From assembly GCF_003002925.1 (NCBI RefSeq), contig NZ_PVTK01000008.1:124001-188000 (forward strand): DNA of 64,000 nucleotides. The letters are read 5' to 3'. Below are positions 35,369 through 43,730 of this stretch, piece after piece (the stretch's first letter is position 1; each line of letters opens with the position of its first letter). The notes under the pieces were generated by a model. It was given only the letters and a program-made list of their open reading frames with translations, ran no database searches and was not told where the DNA came from. A program made the translations under genes and the position numbers. Source of the stretch: Vreelandella songnenensis (lineage in GTDB: Bacteria; Pseudomonadota; Gammaproteobacteria; Pseudomonadales; Halomonadaceae).

Positions 35369-35480
35369 AACAAAACGTTGAATTTTTCAGCTCAATGAAT
35401 GCTGAAACCCCTCGCTCGCAACGCTCGGCGTTTGCGCTTTTTCACTGCCTCCCGAAAGCGCCATCAAGGAAGTTGATTGC

Positions 35481-37883
35481 ATGAAGTACTGGACGTTAAG
35501 TGATGATCCGCACGCTGAACGCGAAGCGCACAAATACGATAACCCGGCACCCAGCCGCGAATACCTTCTCGCCGCTCTTGAAAGCTACGGTAAGCCGATC
35601 ACACACGAAAACATGAGCCGTATGCTGGGCCTTGAAGATGAGGATCATCATGAGGCGATTCGCCGCCGCCTGGCCGCCATGGAACGCGACGGCCAGGTGC
35701 TGCGCGACCGCCGCGGTGCCTATGCGTTGATCGACAAGCTCGATCTTGTCAAAGGCAAGGTGCTGGGCCATCGCGACGGCTTCGGCTTTCTACAGCGTGA
35801 TGACGGCAAGAAGCCTGATCTTGTGCTGCCGCCGCGCCAGATGCGCCGTGTCTTCCACGGCGACCACGTGCTGGCGCGGGTCAGTGGCACTGACCGCCGC
35901 GGCCGCGATGAGGCCACCATTGCCGAGGTAATTGCGCATAATACGCAGACGCTGGTGGGTGTATATCGCAGCAATACGCCCGAGTTCGGTATTTTGATTC
36001 CGGAAAATCCGCGTATCACTCAAGAAATCATCATCCCGCACAGCGCCTGCGCTGGCGCGAAGGATGGCCAGGTGATTTCGGCCAGAATCGTGCAGCAACC
36101 CGCGACGCGGGTTCAGCCGGTGGGGGAAGTGATCGAAGTGCTGGGTGAGCGTATGGACCCGGGCATGGAGATCGATATTGCGATCCGCAGTTACGATATT
36201 CCTGCCGAGTTTCCGCCGGAAGTGCTCGATCAGACCTCCGGTATTTCCGCCGAGGTGCTGGAGCAAGACAAGCAGCACCGCGTCGACCTGCGCGATACGC
36301 CGCTGGTGACCATCGATGACGAGTCCGCCAAGGATTTCGATGACGCCGTCTGCGCGTGGAAAACCAAATCGGGTAGCTGGAAGCTGCTGGTCGCGATTGC
36401 CGATGTCTCTCACTACGTGCGTCCGGGTACCGCGCTTGATGACGAAGCGCGTACACGGGGCAATTCGGTGTACTTCCCCGGTCAAGTGGTTCCCATGCTG
36501 CCGGAGCTCTTGTCCAACGGCCTTTGCTCGCTGAACCCGCACGTGGATCGGCTGGTCATGGTGTGCGAGATGAATATCTCCAAGACCGGCGCCATCAGCC
36601 GTTACTCGTTCTATGAAGCCGTGATGAACTCTCACGCCCGCCTTACCTATAACAAGGTGGCGGCGATGCTCGATGAAGAGAGTGAAGAGGGCGCCTCGCT
36701 ACGCGAAGAGCACCGCGAGCTGGTCAAGCCGATGCAGGATCTGCACGAGCTGTACCGCCTGCTGCGCGAAGCCCGCGACGAGCGCGGCGCAATTGATTTC
36801 GATACCACCGAGACGGCAATCATCTTCAATGACGAGCGCAAGATCGAGAAGATCGTGCCGCGCACGCGTAACGACGCGCACAAGATGATCGAAGAGTGCA
36901 TGCTGGCCGCCAACGTGGCCACGGCACGCTTTCTGGACAAGCACGACCTGCCAGCGCTGTACCGCATCCATGAGCGGCCCACGCCAGAGCGCCTGGACAA
37001 GCTACGCCTGTTCCTGAACGAGCTGGGGCTTTCTGTAGGTGGCGGTGATCTGCCTACGCCGCAGGACTACCAGGCGCTGCGAGAGGCAATTATTGACCGC
37101 CCGGATGCCGATATCATTCAGACCGTCATGCTGCGCTCCATGAATCAGGCCGTGTACTCGCCGCAGAACGAAGGCCACTTTGGTCTGGCCTACCAGGCCT
37201 ATGCGCACTTCACCTCGCCGATTCGCCGCTACCCCGATCTGCTGGTTCACCGTGCGATCCGCTCGGTCATTCGCGGGCCGCGCCAGACGACCACCGTGAT
37301 GCGCGTTGAAGGCGCACCGGTCGAGCCGCCGAGCAAATGGTGCCCGTACACCTTCGAGCAGATGCTCGAGCTGGGTGAGCACTGCTCCATGACCGAACGG
37401 CGCGCCGATGAGGCCACGCGCGATGTAGAGGGCTGGCTCAAGTGCGAGTTCATGTCGGACAAGCTGGGCGAAACCTTCGAAGGCACCATTGCCTCGGTGA
37501 CGCAGTTCGGCCTGTTCGTGCGCCTGGACGCCTTCTACGTGGAAGGCCTGGTGCACGTGACATCGCTGCCGTCGGACTACTACCACTACGAGGCGGAGAA
37601 GCATCGCTTGAAGGGCGAGCGTACCGGTACCACCTATCGCCTGGGTGATGGCCTCACGGTTCAGGTCGCGCGGGTGGACATGGATGACCGCAAGATCGAT
37701 TTCAGCCTGACCGACGACAAGCCGCGCCCGCGCCGCCAGCCGCGCAAGCGTCGCGGTGGTGAAAGTAGTAACGATACGCCTAAAGCTGACGCCGCCAAGG
37801 GTGATTCAGCGCCCAGGAAAGACAAACCGTCGACGCGTCGCGGCCCGCGACGTACTCGTCAGTCATCGCCGAGGAGAAGCTGA
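35481..37883 (+). CDS. rnr: Ribonuclease R
   Basis: An 800-aa 3'-5' exoribonuclease of the RNase II/R family that degrades structured RNA. The order is an N-terminal winged-helix domain (about 20-85), two cold-shock domains (about 90-225), the RNB catalytic domain (from DDESAKDFDDAVCAW to about 600), an S1 domain and a lysine/arginine-rich tail. The acidic DxxxxxxDFDDA motif holds the active-site aspartates. AAGGAA precedes the start. rlmB follows 2 nt later in the usual rnr-rlmB order. Confidence 0.97.
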   Translation: MKYWTLSDDPHAEREAHKYDNPAPSREYLLAALESYGKPITHENMSRMLGLEDEDHHEAIRRRLAAMERDGQVLRDRRGAYALIDKLDLVKGKVLGHRDGFGFLQRDDGKKPDLVLPPRQMRRVFHGDHVLARVSGTDRRGRDEATIAEVIAHNTQTLVGVYRSNTPEFGILIPENPRITQEIIIPHSACAGAKDGQVISARIVQQPATRVQPVGEVIEVLGERMDPGMEIDIAIRSYDIPAEFPPEVLDQTSGISAEVLEQDKQHRVDLRDTPLVTIDDESAKDFDDAVCAWKTKSGSWKLLVAIADVSHYVRPGTALDDEARTRGNSVYFPGQVVPMLPELLSNGLCSLNPHVDRLVMVCEMNISKTGAISRYSFYEAVMNSHARLTYNKVAAMLDEESEEGASLREEHRELVKPMQDLHELYRLLREARDERGAIDFDTTETAIIFNDERKIEKIVPRTRNDAHKMIEECMLAANVATARFLDKHDLPALYRIHERPTPERLDKLRLFLNELGLSVGGGDLPTPQDYQALREAIIDRPDADIIQTVMLRSMNQAVYSPQNEGHFGLAYQAYAHFTSPIRRYPDLLVHRAIRSVIRGPRQTTTVMRVEGAPVEPPSKWCPYTFEQMLELGEHCSMTERRADEATRDVEGWLKCEFMSDKLGETFEGTIASVTQFGLFVRLDAFYVEGLVHVTSLPSDYYHYEAEKHRLKGERTGTTYRLGDGLTVQVARVDMDDRKIDFSLTDDKPRPRRQPRKRRGGESSNDTPKADAAKGDSAPRKDKPSTRRGPRRTRQSSPRRS

Positions 37884-37885
37884 GC

Positions 37886-38680
37886 ATGAAGTCAGCGTCA
37901 TCTCGACGCGGGGCGCGTACGCTGCGCACCCCCGATGGGCTGGACCAGGTTTATGGTATGCACGCCCTGCAGAGCCTTCTGGAGCGCGGTGAAACGCCGC
38001 GAGAGCTGTGGGTACAGCAGGGCGCGGGCAGCCGGCTGGCGGAAGTGGTTTCTCAGGCGCAAGCGCGCGGCGCACGAATCAAGGAGCAGCCGCGCGATGT
38101 GCTTGACCAGCTGACCCAAGGGGCTGCTCACCAGGGGGTGGTGGCGTTTTGCCCGCCGTTGACGCCAGAGGGCGAAGAGTCGCTGTGGCTGAAGCTGCGT
38201 GCCTGGCACGCGCCGACACCGCCGCTGTTCCTGGTGCTGGATGGCGTGACGGATGTACATAACTTCGGCGCCTGCCTGCGCAGCGCCGATGCGGCGGGCG
38301 CGCACGGCGTGATCGTTGCCAAGGACAAGGCGGCGCCGCTCAACGCCACGGTGCGCAAGGTAGCCTGCGGCGCGGCGGAAGTGGTGCCGGTCTATCAGGT
38401 CACCAACCTTGCGCGCACGCTTGCCAAGCTCAAGGATGCCGGTGTTTGGATTACCGGCACGGCGGGGGAGGCCGAGGCGAGCGTTTACGAGATCGACATG
38501 ACCGGCCCTACGGCGCTTGTCATGGGTGCTGAAGGCAAGGGCATGCGACGTCTGACTCGTGAGGCGTGCGATAACCTGGCCAAGCTTCCCATGGCAGGGC
38601 AGGTATCGAGTTTGAACGTGTCGGTGGCCACCGGTATCTGCCTGTTTGAAGCGGTACGTCAGCGCCAGCTTGCAAGTTAG
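37886..38680 (+). CDS. rlmB: 23S rRNA (guanosine-2'-O-)-methyltransferase RlmB
   Basis: A 264-aa SPOUT enzyme that methylates G2251 of 23S rRNA. GMHALQSLLERG begins the N-terminal substrate-binding domain. LVLDGVTDVHNFGACLRSADAAGAHGVI, MGAEGKGMRRL and NVSVATGICLFEA form the knotted SAM-binding domain. GAGGAG precedes the start inside the end of rnr, so the two are coupled. The length is close to the E. coli protein. Confidence 0.96.
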   Translation: MKSASSRRGARTLRTPDGLDQVYGMHALQSLLERGETPRELWVQQGAGSRLAEVVSQAQARGARIKEQPRDVLDQLTQGAAHQGVVAFCPPLTPEGEESLWLKLRAWHAPTPPLFLVLDGVTDVHNFGACLRSADAAGAHGVIVAKDKAAPLNATVRKVACGAAEVVPVYQVTNLARTLAKLKDAGVWITGTAGEAEASVYEIDMTGPTALVMGAEGKGMRRLTREACDNLAKLPMAGQVSSLNVSVATGICLFEAVRQRQLAS

Positions 38681-38698
38681 CCGCTTGCCCACTAGAAT

Positions 38699-38735
38699 AC
38701 CTGCGCCCGTTTGTCTGCAGGCGGGTGCAGGTTTC
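38699..38735 (+). terminator. Hairpin downstream of rlmB
   Basis: ACCTGCGCCCG / CGGGTGCAGGT stem (one G-T wobble) with a 12-nt loop, followed by only TTTC. It could terminate rlmB or cap the rpsF leader. Confidence 0.55.
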
Positions 38736-38739
38736 ATAC

Positions 38740-38885
38740 CCTGTTTGAATACCAGTTCTGCTTAATGCCCCGGCTGACGTTGTGCAACCCGGGTGCATTT
38801 CAGTTAACTCCTTGCTTCCCTGTCGTCGCTCTTCGTCTATCGGCCTAGGCACACACCGGAAGCTGTCAAACCGCAAGGAGATTCC
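38740..38885 (+). promoter_or_regulatory. Leader of the rpsF operon, candidate S6:S18 site
   Basis: About 145 nt without a gene before rpsF. It contains CCCGG / CCGGG complementary stretches (about 38767-38794) and CACACCGG near 38851-38858, 28 nt before the start. Bacterial rpsF leaders carry an autoregulatory motif bound by S6 and S18 with an exposed CCG. I cannot fold it reliably, so this is a suggestion. Confidence 0.35.
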
Positions 38886-39284
38886 ATGCGTCATTACGAA
38901 ATCGTGTTTATGGTCCACCCGGATCAGAGCGAGCAAGTGCCGGCTATGGTCGAGCGCTACACCAGCATCGTTACCGAAAACGGTGGCACTGTGCATCGCT
39001 TGGAAGATTGGGGCCGTCGTCACCTGGCTTACCCGATCAACAAGATCCACAAAGCCCACTACGTGCTGATGAACGTTGAATGTACTGGCGAGACGCTCGA
39101 AGAAATCGAGAACATCTTCCGCTTCAACGATGCCATCATCCGCAGCCTGGTTGTACGCTGCAAGGAAGCCGTTACTGAAGCTTCCCCGATGATGAAACCG
39201 GCAGAAGAAAAGCGTCCGCGTCGCGAAGACAAGCCGCGCGCCGATGCTGAATCTGATTCAGATTCAGAAATCGAAACTGCCTGA
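38886..39284 (+). CDS. rpsF: 30S ribosomal protein S6
   Basis: A 132-aa S6 with the canonical start [18 protein letters not shown] and the [25 protein letters not shown] core. The tail is rich in acidic and serine residues ([11 protein letters not shown]), longer than the folded domain. AAGGAG precedes the ATG. It leads the rpsF-rpsR-DUF2232-rplI operon. Confidence 0.98.
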   Translation: MRHYEIVFMVHPDQSEQVPAMVERYTSIVTENGGTVHRLEDWGRRHLAYPINKIHKAHYVLMNVECTGETLEEIENIFRFNDAIIRSLVVRCKEAVTEASPMMKPAEEKRPRREDKPRADAESDSDSEIETA

Positions 39285-39317
39285 TTCTATCCACTGCACG
39301 TTTTAAGGAGCTAATCC

Positions 39318-39545
39318 ATGGCACGTTTTTTCCGTCGCCGTAAGTTTTGCCGCTTCACTGCTGAAGGCGTCAAGCAGATCGACTACAAAGATCTGGACAC
39401 CCTGAAAGCTTACATCACCGAAACCGGCAAGATTGTTCCGAGCCGTATCACCGGTACCAAAGCACGCTACCAGCGTCAGCTGGCGACTGCTATCAAGCGC
39501 TCGCGCTACCTGGCGCTGCTGCCCTACTCCGATAGCCACCAGTAA
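39318..39545 (+). CDS. rpsR: 30S ribosomal protein S18
   Basis: A 75-aa S18 with [20 protein letters not shown] and the basic [22 protein letters not shown] end. It pairs with S6 in the 30S platform. AAGGAG precedes it, 33 nt after rpsF. Normal length. Confidence 0.98.
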   Translation: MARFFRRRKFCRFTAEGVKQIDYKDLDTLKAYITETGKIVPSRITGTKARYQRQLATAIKRSRYLALLPYSDSHQ

Positions 39546-39557
39546 GCGTTTAACGTG

Positions 39558-40409
39558 ATGCTGGCACTGGCAAGATGGCTGATGCGAGGGCTGCCCTACG
39601 CCGCAGGCGTGGCAGCACTTGCAACGCTAGTGCCGTGGCTGTTCTGGTTAGGAGCAGCCATTGCTGCCCTGGTGACGCTGCGTAAAGGCTTCGCGCCTGC
39701 GCTTCCGGTCATTATGGCAGCCGCGCTACCGGCAGGTTTCTGGTGGTCGCAGGGGGATGTCATTCCGCTTACCAGTGTACTTCTGGTAACGCTGATGGCC
39801 GTCATCCTGCGCGAAAGGATGCGTTGGAGCGAAGCCATGATTGTGGGCACCCTGGTGGCCGCAGCCATGATTCAGTTCGGCATCTTTAGCCCGCCTGGCG
39901 GTACAGAGCTGATGCTTGAGCAGCTGCGTCAAGGTTCCTCGGACGTTGACCGCATGCTCACGGAGCTGGCTAGCCAAGGCTACGACACTCAGATGCTGGC
40001 TACCATCGTGGTAGGCGGCGTTACGGGGCTAGTAGTACTAATAGCGGCGATCGCATGTTTGGCTCTGGCACGAAGCTGGCAGGCCGGATTGTACAATCCG
40101 GGCGGCTTTCGTGAAGAGTTCCACGCGTTGCGCCTGTCCCCAAAGGAGCTTGCCATACTGGCAGCCCTGTGTGTGGCGGGCATGATGTTTGGAGCTGATG
40201 CGCTGGCGGTACTTGGCTGGATTCCGCTGCTGGTGGCTGGCGTTGCGTTGGTGCACGGGTTTATTGGATTAAAGGGGATGAACGGGCTGTGGCTAGTGGC
40301 ATTTTATGTGCTGCTGATCATGACCTGGCCCACGATTCTCATTGTGCTGCTGTTGGGGCTGATTGATACATTCGCGAACATTCGCGCACGCCTTGCCCGC
40401 GGCAACTGA
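39558..40409 (+). CDS. DUF2232 (YybS-like) membrane protein
   Basis: A 283-aa polytopic membrane protein with about eight hydrophobic segments (for example LPYAAGVAALATLVPWLFWLG near the start and FYVLLIMTWPTILIVLLLGLIDT at the end). It matches the DUF2232 gene commonly found between rpsR and rplI in gammaproteobacteria. ATG 39558 is preferred to the adjacent GTG 39555. Position in the ribosomal operon suggests coordinated expression; its activity is unknown. Confidence 0.85.
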   Translation: MLALARWLMRGLPYAAGVAALATLVPWLFWLGAAIAALVTLRKGFAPALPVIMAAALPAGFWWSQGDVIPLTSVLLVTLMAVILRERMRWSEAMIVGTLVAAAMIQFGIFSPPGGTELMLEQLRQGSSDVDRMLTELASQGYDTQMLATIVVGGVTGLVVLIAAIACLALARSWQAGLYNPGGFREEFHALRLSPKELAILAALCVAGMMFGADALAVLGWIPLLVAGVALVHGFIGLKGMNGLWLVAFYVLLIMTWPTILIVLLLGLIDTFANIRARLARGN

Positions 40410-40424
40410 CAAGAGGTTTACGAG

Positions 40425-40871
40425 ATGGAAGTCATTCTGCTCGACAACATTGGTAAGCTGGGCGGCCTGGGTGACAAGGTCACTGTCAAGCCTGGTTATG
40501 GACGTAACTACCTGGTGCCTTACGGCTTGGCCGTACCGGCAACCAAGGAAAACGTTGAAGCGTTTGAAACACAGCGTGCCGAGCTTGAAGCTCAAGCCGC
40601 TGAGCGCAAGGCTGAAGCCCAGGCGCGCGCTGAACAGCTGAACGACATCGAGCTTTCTCTGGTGTCCAAAGCTGGCGACGAAGGCAAGCTGTTTGGTTCA
40701 ATCGGTCCGCGCGACCTGGCCGACGCTATTTCCTCTGCCGGCATCGATGTTGCCAAGAGCGAAGTACGTATGCCGCAAGGCCCGATTCGTCAAACTGGCG
40801 AATACGACATCGACCTCCACCTGCATGCAGAAGTGGACGCCGTTGTACGCGTGGTAGTTGTCGCAGAGTAA
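40425..40871 (+). CDS. rplI: 50S ribosomal protein L9
   Basis: A 148-aa L9. [32 protein letters not shown] is the N-terminal domain (written with gaps: [13 protein letters not shown], then [15 protein letters not shown]). A long linking helix and a C-terminal RNA-binding domain follow. AAGAGG precedes it. A strong terminator follows. Confidence 0.98.
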   Translation: MEVILLDNIGKLGGLGDKVTVKPGYGRNYLVPYGLAVPATKENVEAFETQRAELEAQAAERKAEAQARAEQLNDIELSLVSKAGDEGKLFGSIGPRDLADAISSAGIDVAKSEVRMPQGPIRQTGEYDIDLHLHAEVDAVVRVVVVAE

Positions 40872-40897
40872 GCTCTGCTGCTGCTATTTACGCCTAG

Positions 40898-40926
40898 AAG
40901 GGCGCGGGTTATCCCGCGCCCTTTGT
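40898..40926 (+). terminator. Terminator of the rpsF-rpsR-rplI operon
   Basis: AAGGGCGCGGG / CCCGCGCCCTT stem with a TTAT loop, followed by TGTTATTT. Confidence 0.9.
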
Positions 40927-41070
40927 TATTTCTAAGCGTCCCGGTTTGTCCATGAGTGGGGTGTTTAGACATATTGCGCATTGAGAGGGTCAGCCGCTGG
41001 TTAGGTGCGTGCTGGCCGATTAAGATAGTGGCCTTTATCGGCTATGCTGCACTGTTGAAAGGAGCTCGCT

Positions 41071-42456
41071 ATGGACCAGCCTTCTGCTGATCAGGAAACG
41101 GCAGCGGTCAAGCTGCCGCCGCATTCGCTGGAGGCGGAGCAGTCGGTGCTTGGCGGGCTGATGCTGGATAATCAGGCGTGGGACAACGTTTCCGAGCGCC
41201 TGGTAGCCGATGATTTCTATCGTTACGAGCACCGTCTGGTGTTCAACGTCATGATTCACCTGGCGGAGTCGGGCCAGCCTCTGGACGTCATCACGCTGTC
41301 CGAGGCGCTTGAGGCGCGCGATCATCTGGATACCGTGGGCGGCTTGTCCTTTCTTGCCGAGCTTGCTCGCAATACGCCGTCGGCGAGCAATATTCGCGCC
41401 TATGCCGATATCGTGCGCGAGCGGGCAACGCTTCGAAAGCTGATCCGGGCTGCCAATCAGATCGCCGAGGGTGCCTTTGCGCCTCAAGGGCGGCCTGCCG
41501 ATGAGCTGCTTAACGAAGCCGAACGGCTGGTATTCCAGATTGCCGAAGAGCGTCCCAAGACGGGTGGCCCTATCGGCATGAGCGAGCTTCTGACCAAGGC
41601 GGTCGACCGCATCGACGAGCTGTTCAACCTCAAAGGTGAGATGACCGGCCTCTCCACAGGGTTTCGTGACCTGGATGAGATGACCTCAGGCTTGCAGCCT
41701 TCGGATCTGGTGATTATCGCCGGGCGCCCCTCGATGGGTAAGACCACCTTTGCCATGAACCTGGTCGAGCACGCCGTCATTTCAAGCGACAAGCCCGTGA
41801 TGGTGTTCTCCATGGAGATGCCCGCGGAGTCGCTGATGCTCAGGGTGCTGTCATCGCTTGGGCGTATCGATCAGACCCGCGTGCGCTCGGGCCAGCTTGA
41901 AGACGAGGATTGGCCGCGCCTCACCTCGGCGGTCAACCTGTTGAAAGACAAGCAGCTGTTCATTGATGATACCGCCGCGCTTTCGCCCAACGAAATGCGC
42001 TCGCGGCTGCGCCGAGTGGTGCGTGAGCACGGCAACATGGCGCTGATCATGATCGACTACCTTCAGCTGATGCAGATTCCGGGCTTTTCGGAAAACCGTA
42101 CCGGCGAGATTTCGGAAATCTCGCGCTCGTTGAAAGGCTTGGCAAAAGAGTTCAAGTGCCCGGTAGTGGCGCTTTCTCAGCTTAACCGTTCGCTTGAGCA
42201 GCGCCCCAACAAGCGTCCTGTGATGTCGGATTTGCGCGAATCCGGCGCCATCGAGCAGGATGCGGACGTTATCGCCTTCGTCTACCGTGACGAAGTCTAT
42301 AACCAGGATAATCCGGATAACCAGGGGTTGGCCGAGCTGATTATCGGCAAGCAGCGTAACGGGCCTATTGGCACGGTCCATATGGCGTTCATCGGTAAAT
42401 ATACCCGCTTTGAAGATCTCGCCCCGGACAGTTACGGTGAGGCCTTCGGCGATTGA
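41071..42456 (+). CDS. dnaB: Replicative DNA helicase DnaB
   Basis: A 461-aa hexameric helicase that opens the replication fork. The N-terminal domain begins LPPHSLEAEQSVLGGLMLDN. The C-terminal ATPase has Walker A GRPSMGKTTFAMN, Walker B MALIMIDYLQLM and arginine-rich QLNRSLEQRPNKRPVMSDLRESGAIEQDAD. AAAGGAG precedes the start. No intein is present. It follows the rplI operon as in many proteobacteria. Confidence 0.98.
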   Translation: MDQPSADQETAAVKLPPHSLEAEQSVLGGLMLDNQAWDNVSERLVADDFYRYEHRLVFNVMIHLAESGQPLDVITLSEALEARDHLDTVGGLSFLAELARNTPSASNIRAYADIVRERATLRKLIRAANQIAEGAFAPQGRPADELLNEAERLVFQIAEERPKTGGPIGMSELLTKAVDRIDELFNLKGEMTGLSTGFRDLDEMTSGLQPSDLVIIAGRPSMGKTTFAMNLVEHAVISSDKPVMVFSMEMPAESLMLRVLSSLGRIDQTRVRSGQLEDEDWPRLTSAVNLLKDKQLFIDDTAALSPNEMRSRLRRVVREHGNMALIMIDYLQLMQIPGFSENRTGEISEISRSLKGLAKEFKCPVVALSQLNRSLEQRPNKRPVMSDLRESGAIEQDADVIAFVYRDEVYNQDNPDNQGLAELIIGKQRNGPIGTVHMAFIGKYTRFEDLAPDSYGEAFGD

Positions 42457-42525
42457 TGCAAGTGTCGAGGGGTTGTCAGCAATACCTTGACTGAATAGAG
42501 AATATCGGAACAACGGGAGTACTAC

Positions 42526-42819
42526 ATGGCAGGTGGTTTTCGGCGTGGTAATCGTCAGCGTCTTCCCAAGCTTGAAGGGCGTGGAGAACTTCAGGAACTG
42601 GAGCGGGAAGGGCCCTTCAAGGAGTGGCTGGGCATGCCTGACCTGTATCGCTACTTTCTGGTCGTGGAAGGCGAGAAGTACAGCTACCAGACAGAAGATT
42701 CCGAGCTTCCGGTGGCGGTAGGCGATAGGGTGGTATTTCGCTACAAGGAAACCAAGGGTGGCAACTGGATTGACCGCAACTCATTGGGTAAGGCGATAGA
42801 TCCTTCCGAATATCAATAA
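42526..42819 (+). CDS. Small protein of unknown function
   Basis: A 97-aa protein with GGGAG before ATG 42526. A basic, glycine/arginine N-terminus (residues 1-20) is followed by a likely beta-rich region (LYRYFLVVEGEKYSY and LPVAVGDRVVFRYKE). The valine-glycine-aspartate turn is the kind seen in small OB- or KOW-like folds, but I cannot name a family. No signal peptide or membrane segment. It sits 69 bp after dnaB on the same strand. Confidence 0.7.
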   Translation: MAGGFRRGNRQRLPKLEGRGELQELEREGPFKEWLGMPDLYRYFLVVEGEKYSYQTEDSELPVAVGDRVVFRYKETKGGNWIDRNSLGKAIDPSEYQ

Positions 42820-42909
42820 TCCGACCCATTTGTTGCGTTAGTGGTCAGGAACCCTCCTGAAAAGTTGCCGTCTTGACTAAGTAGTGCCAAGGTAAGGTAA
42901 CAGGAATGT

Positions 42910-42938
42910 AATAGGGCATGGTCATGCTGTGCCCTATT
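42910..42938 (+). other. Perfect hairpin in the leader of the DUF6482-like gene
   Basis: AATAGGGCA / TGCCCTATT, 9-bp perfect stem with an 11-nt loop, 26 nt before the start codon. A smaller GCATG / CATGC pairing is an alternative. No T run, so it is not a terminator. Confidence 0.6.
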
Positions 42939-42964
42939 GATTGATTCAATAACAGGAGGGAACC

Positions 42965-43267
42965 ATGGAACTGAAAGCGCTGAAGCAGTTCGTCGATAGC
43001 CACGACAATTTCGAAATTCGCGTTATTACGCATTCGGGTAGTGGTTTTTATCAGCTCGAACTGGAAGATGTAGAAGGCAAACGGCATATGCTTACTCAGC
43101 GTAGCAAGCCGATCATGTTTCGCTCGCTCGATGATATCTATCTAGAGCTCAAACGAGCCGGCATTTACCGAGCTTACCTGGTGCAGCACGTGCCTCATGA
43201 CGAAATGATTGGCCGCGATGCTCACTACAGCGAACCGCTGACCTCGCGCATGCCGCTGGTATTCTGA
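42965..43267 (+). CDS. DUF6482-like small protein
   Basis: A 100-aa protein with AGGAGGG before the start. LEDVEGKRHMLTQRSKPIMFRSLDDIYLELKRAGI and the end VQHVPHDEMIGRD match the small DUF6482 proteins of halophilic and pseudomonad genomes, which end with a conserved DEMIG motif. It has no signal peptide. Function is unknown. It follows a short leader with a perfect hairpin. Confidence 0.7.
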   Translation: MELKALKQFVDSHDNFEIRVITHSGSGFYQLELEDVEGKRHMLTQRSKPIMFRSLDDIYLELKRAGIYRAYLVQHVPHDEMIGRDAHYSEPLTSRMPLVF

Positions 43268-43328
43268 TTACCGGAGCAGGTTTAAGAAAGACACGTAAGC
43301 ATCGCCAGGCGGTATCCTTACCCACTCA

Positions 43329-43730
43329 CTAGCCGTCGCCGCTGCGACGTTTATCCCACCACCGCCCAAGCCGAATTCGGCGACGGGCAAAGAAACGGTA
43401 GCCTGCATTCATCACGCCTTGCAGGCCCGGTAAGCAGGAAAGTCTTACCAGCCGCCGGTAGCCTAGAACTGCATACAAGGCCCGGCTGGCATCCATCCCC
43501 ACATACCAATAGCCACTGCTGTCTTTTAGATGCAGCTGACCCATCATCTCCTCGAATGTCCGGCCGGTATCTGCTGCGTTAAATCCTTTCTCCTGAATAT
43601 CCACAAGCCTGATACGCTCACGGTGGCGGTGTTTTTGTAACCACGCAACCTCTAACTGACAGAACGGACAGTGGCCGTCGTGGTAAAGGGTCACGGGTGC
43701 GGTGGCGTAAAGGGGAGATGGCTGGCTCAT
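43329..43730 (-). CDS. DCC family thiol-disulfide oxidoreductase-like protein
   Basis: A 133-aa DUF393/DCC protein, with DGHCPFC at residues 18-24 as the DxxCxxC motif that names the family, and a thioredoxin-like pattern after it. It overlaps the stop of the photolyase gene upstream by 4 nt (ATGA), so the two are coupled. Such DCC genes recur beside photolyases and cryptochromes. A redox or light-stress role is likely, but its partner is unknown. Confidence 0.88.
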   Translation of the reverse strand: MSQPSPLYATAPVTLYHDGHCPFCQLEVAWLQKHRHRERIRLVDIQEKGFNAADTGRTFEEMMGQLHLKDSSGYWYVGMDASRALYAVLGYRRLVRLSCLPGLQGVMNAGYRFFARRRIRLGRWWDKRRSGDG

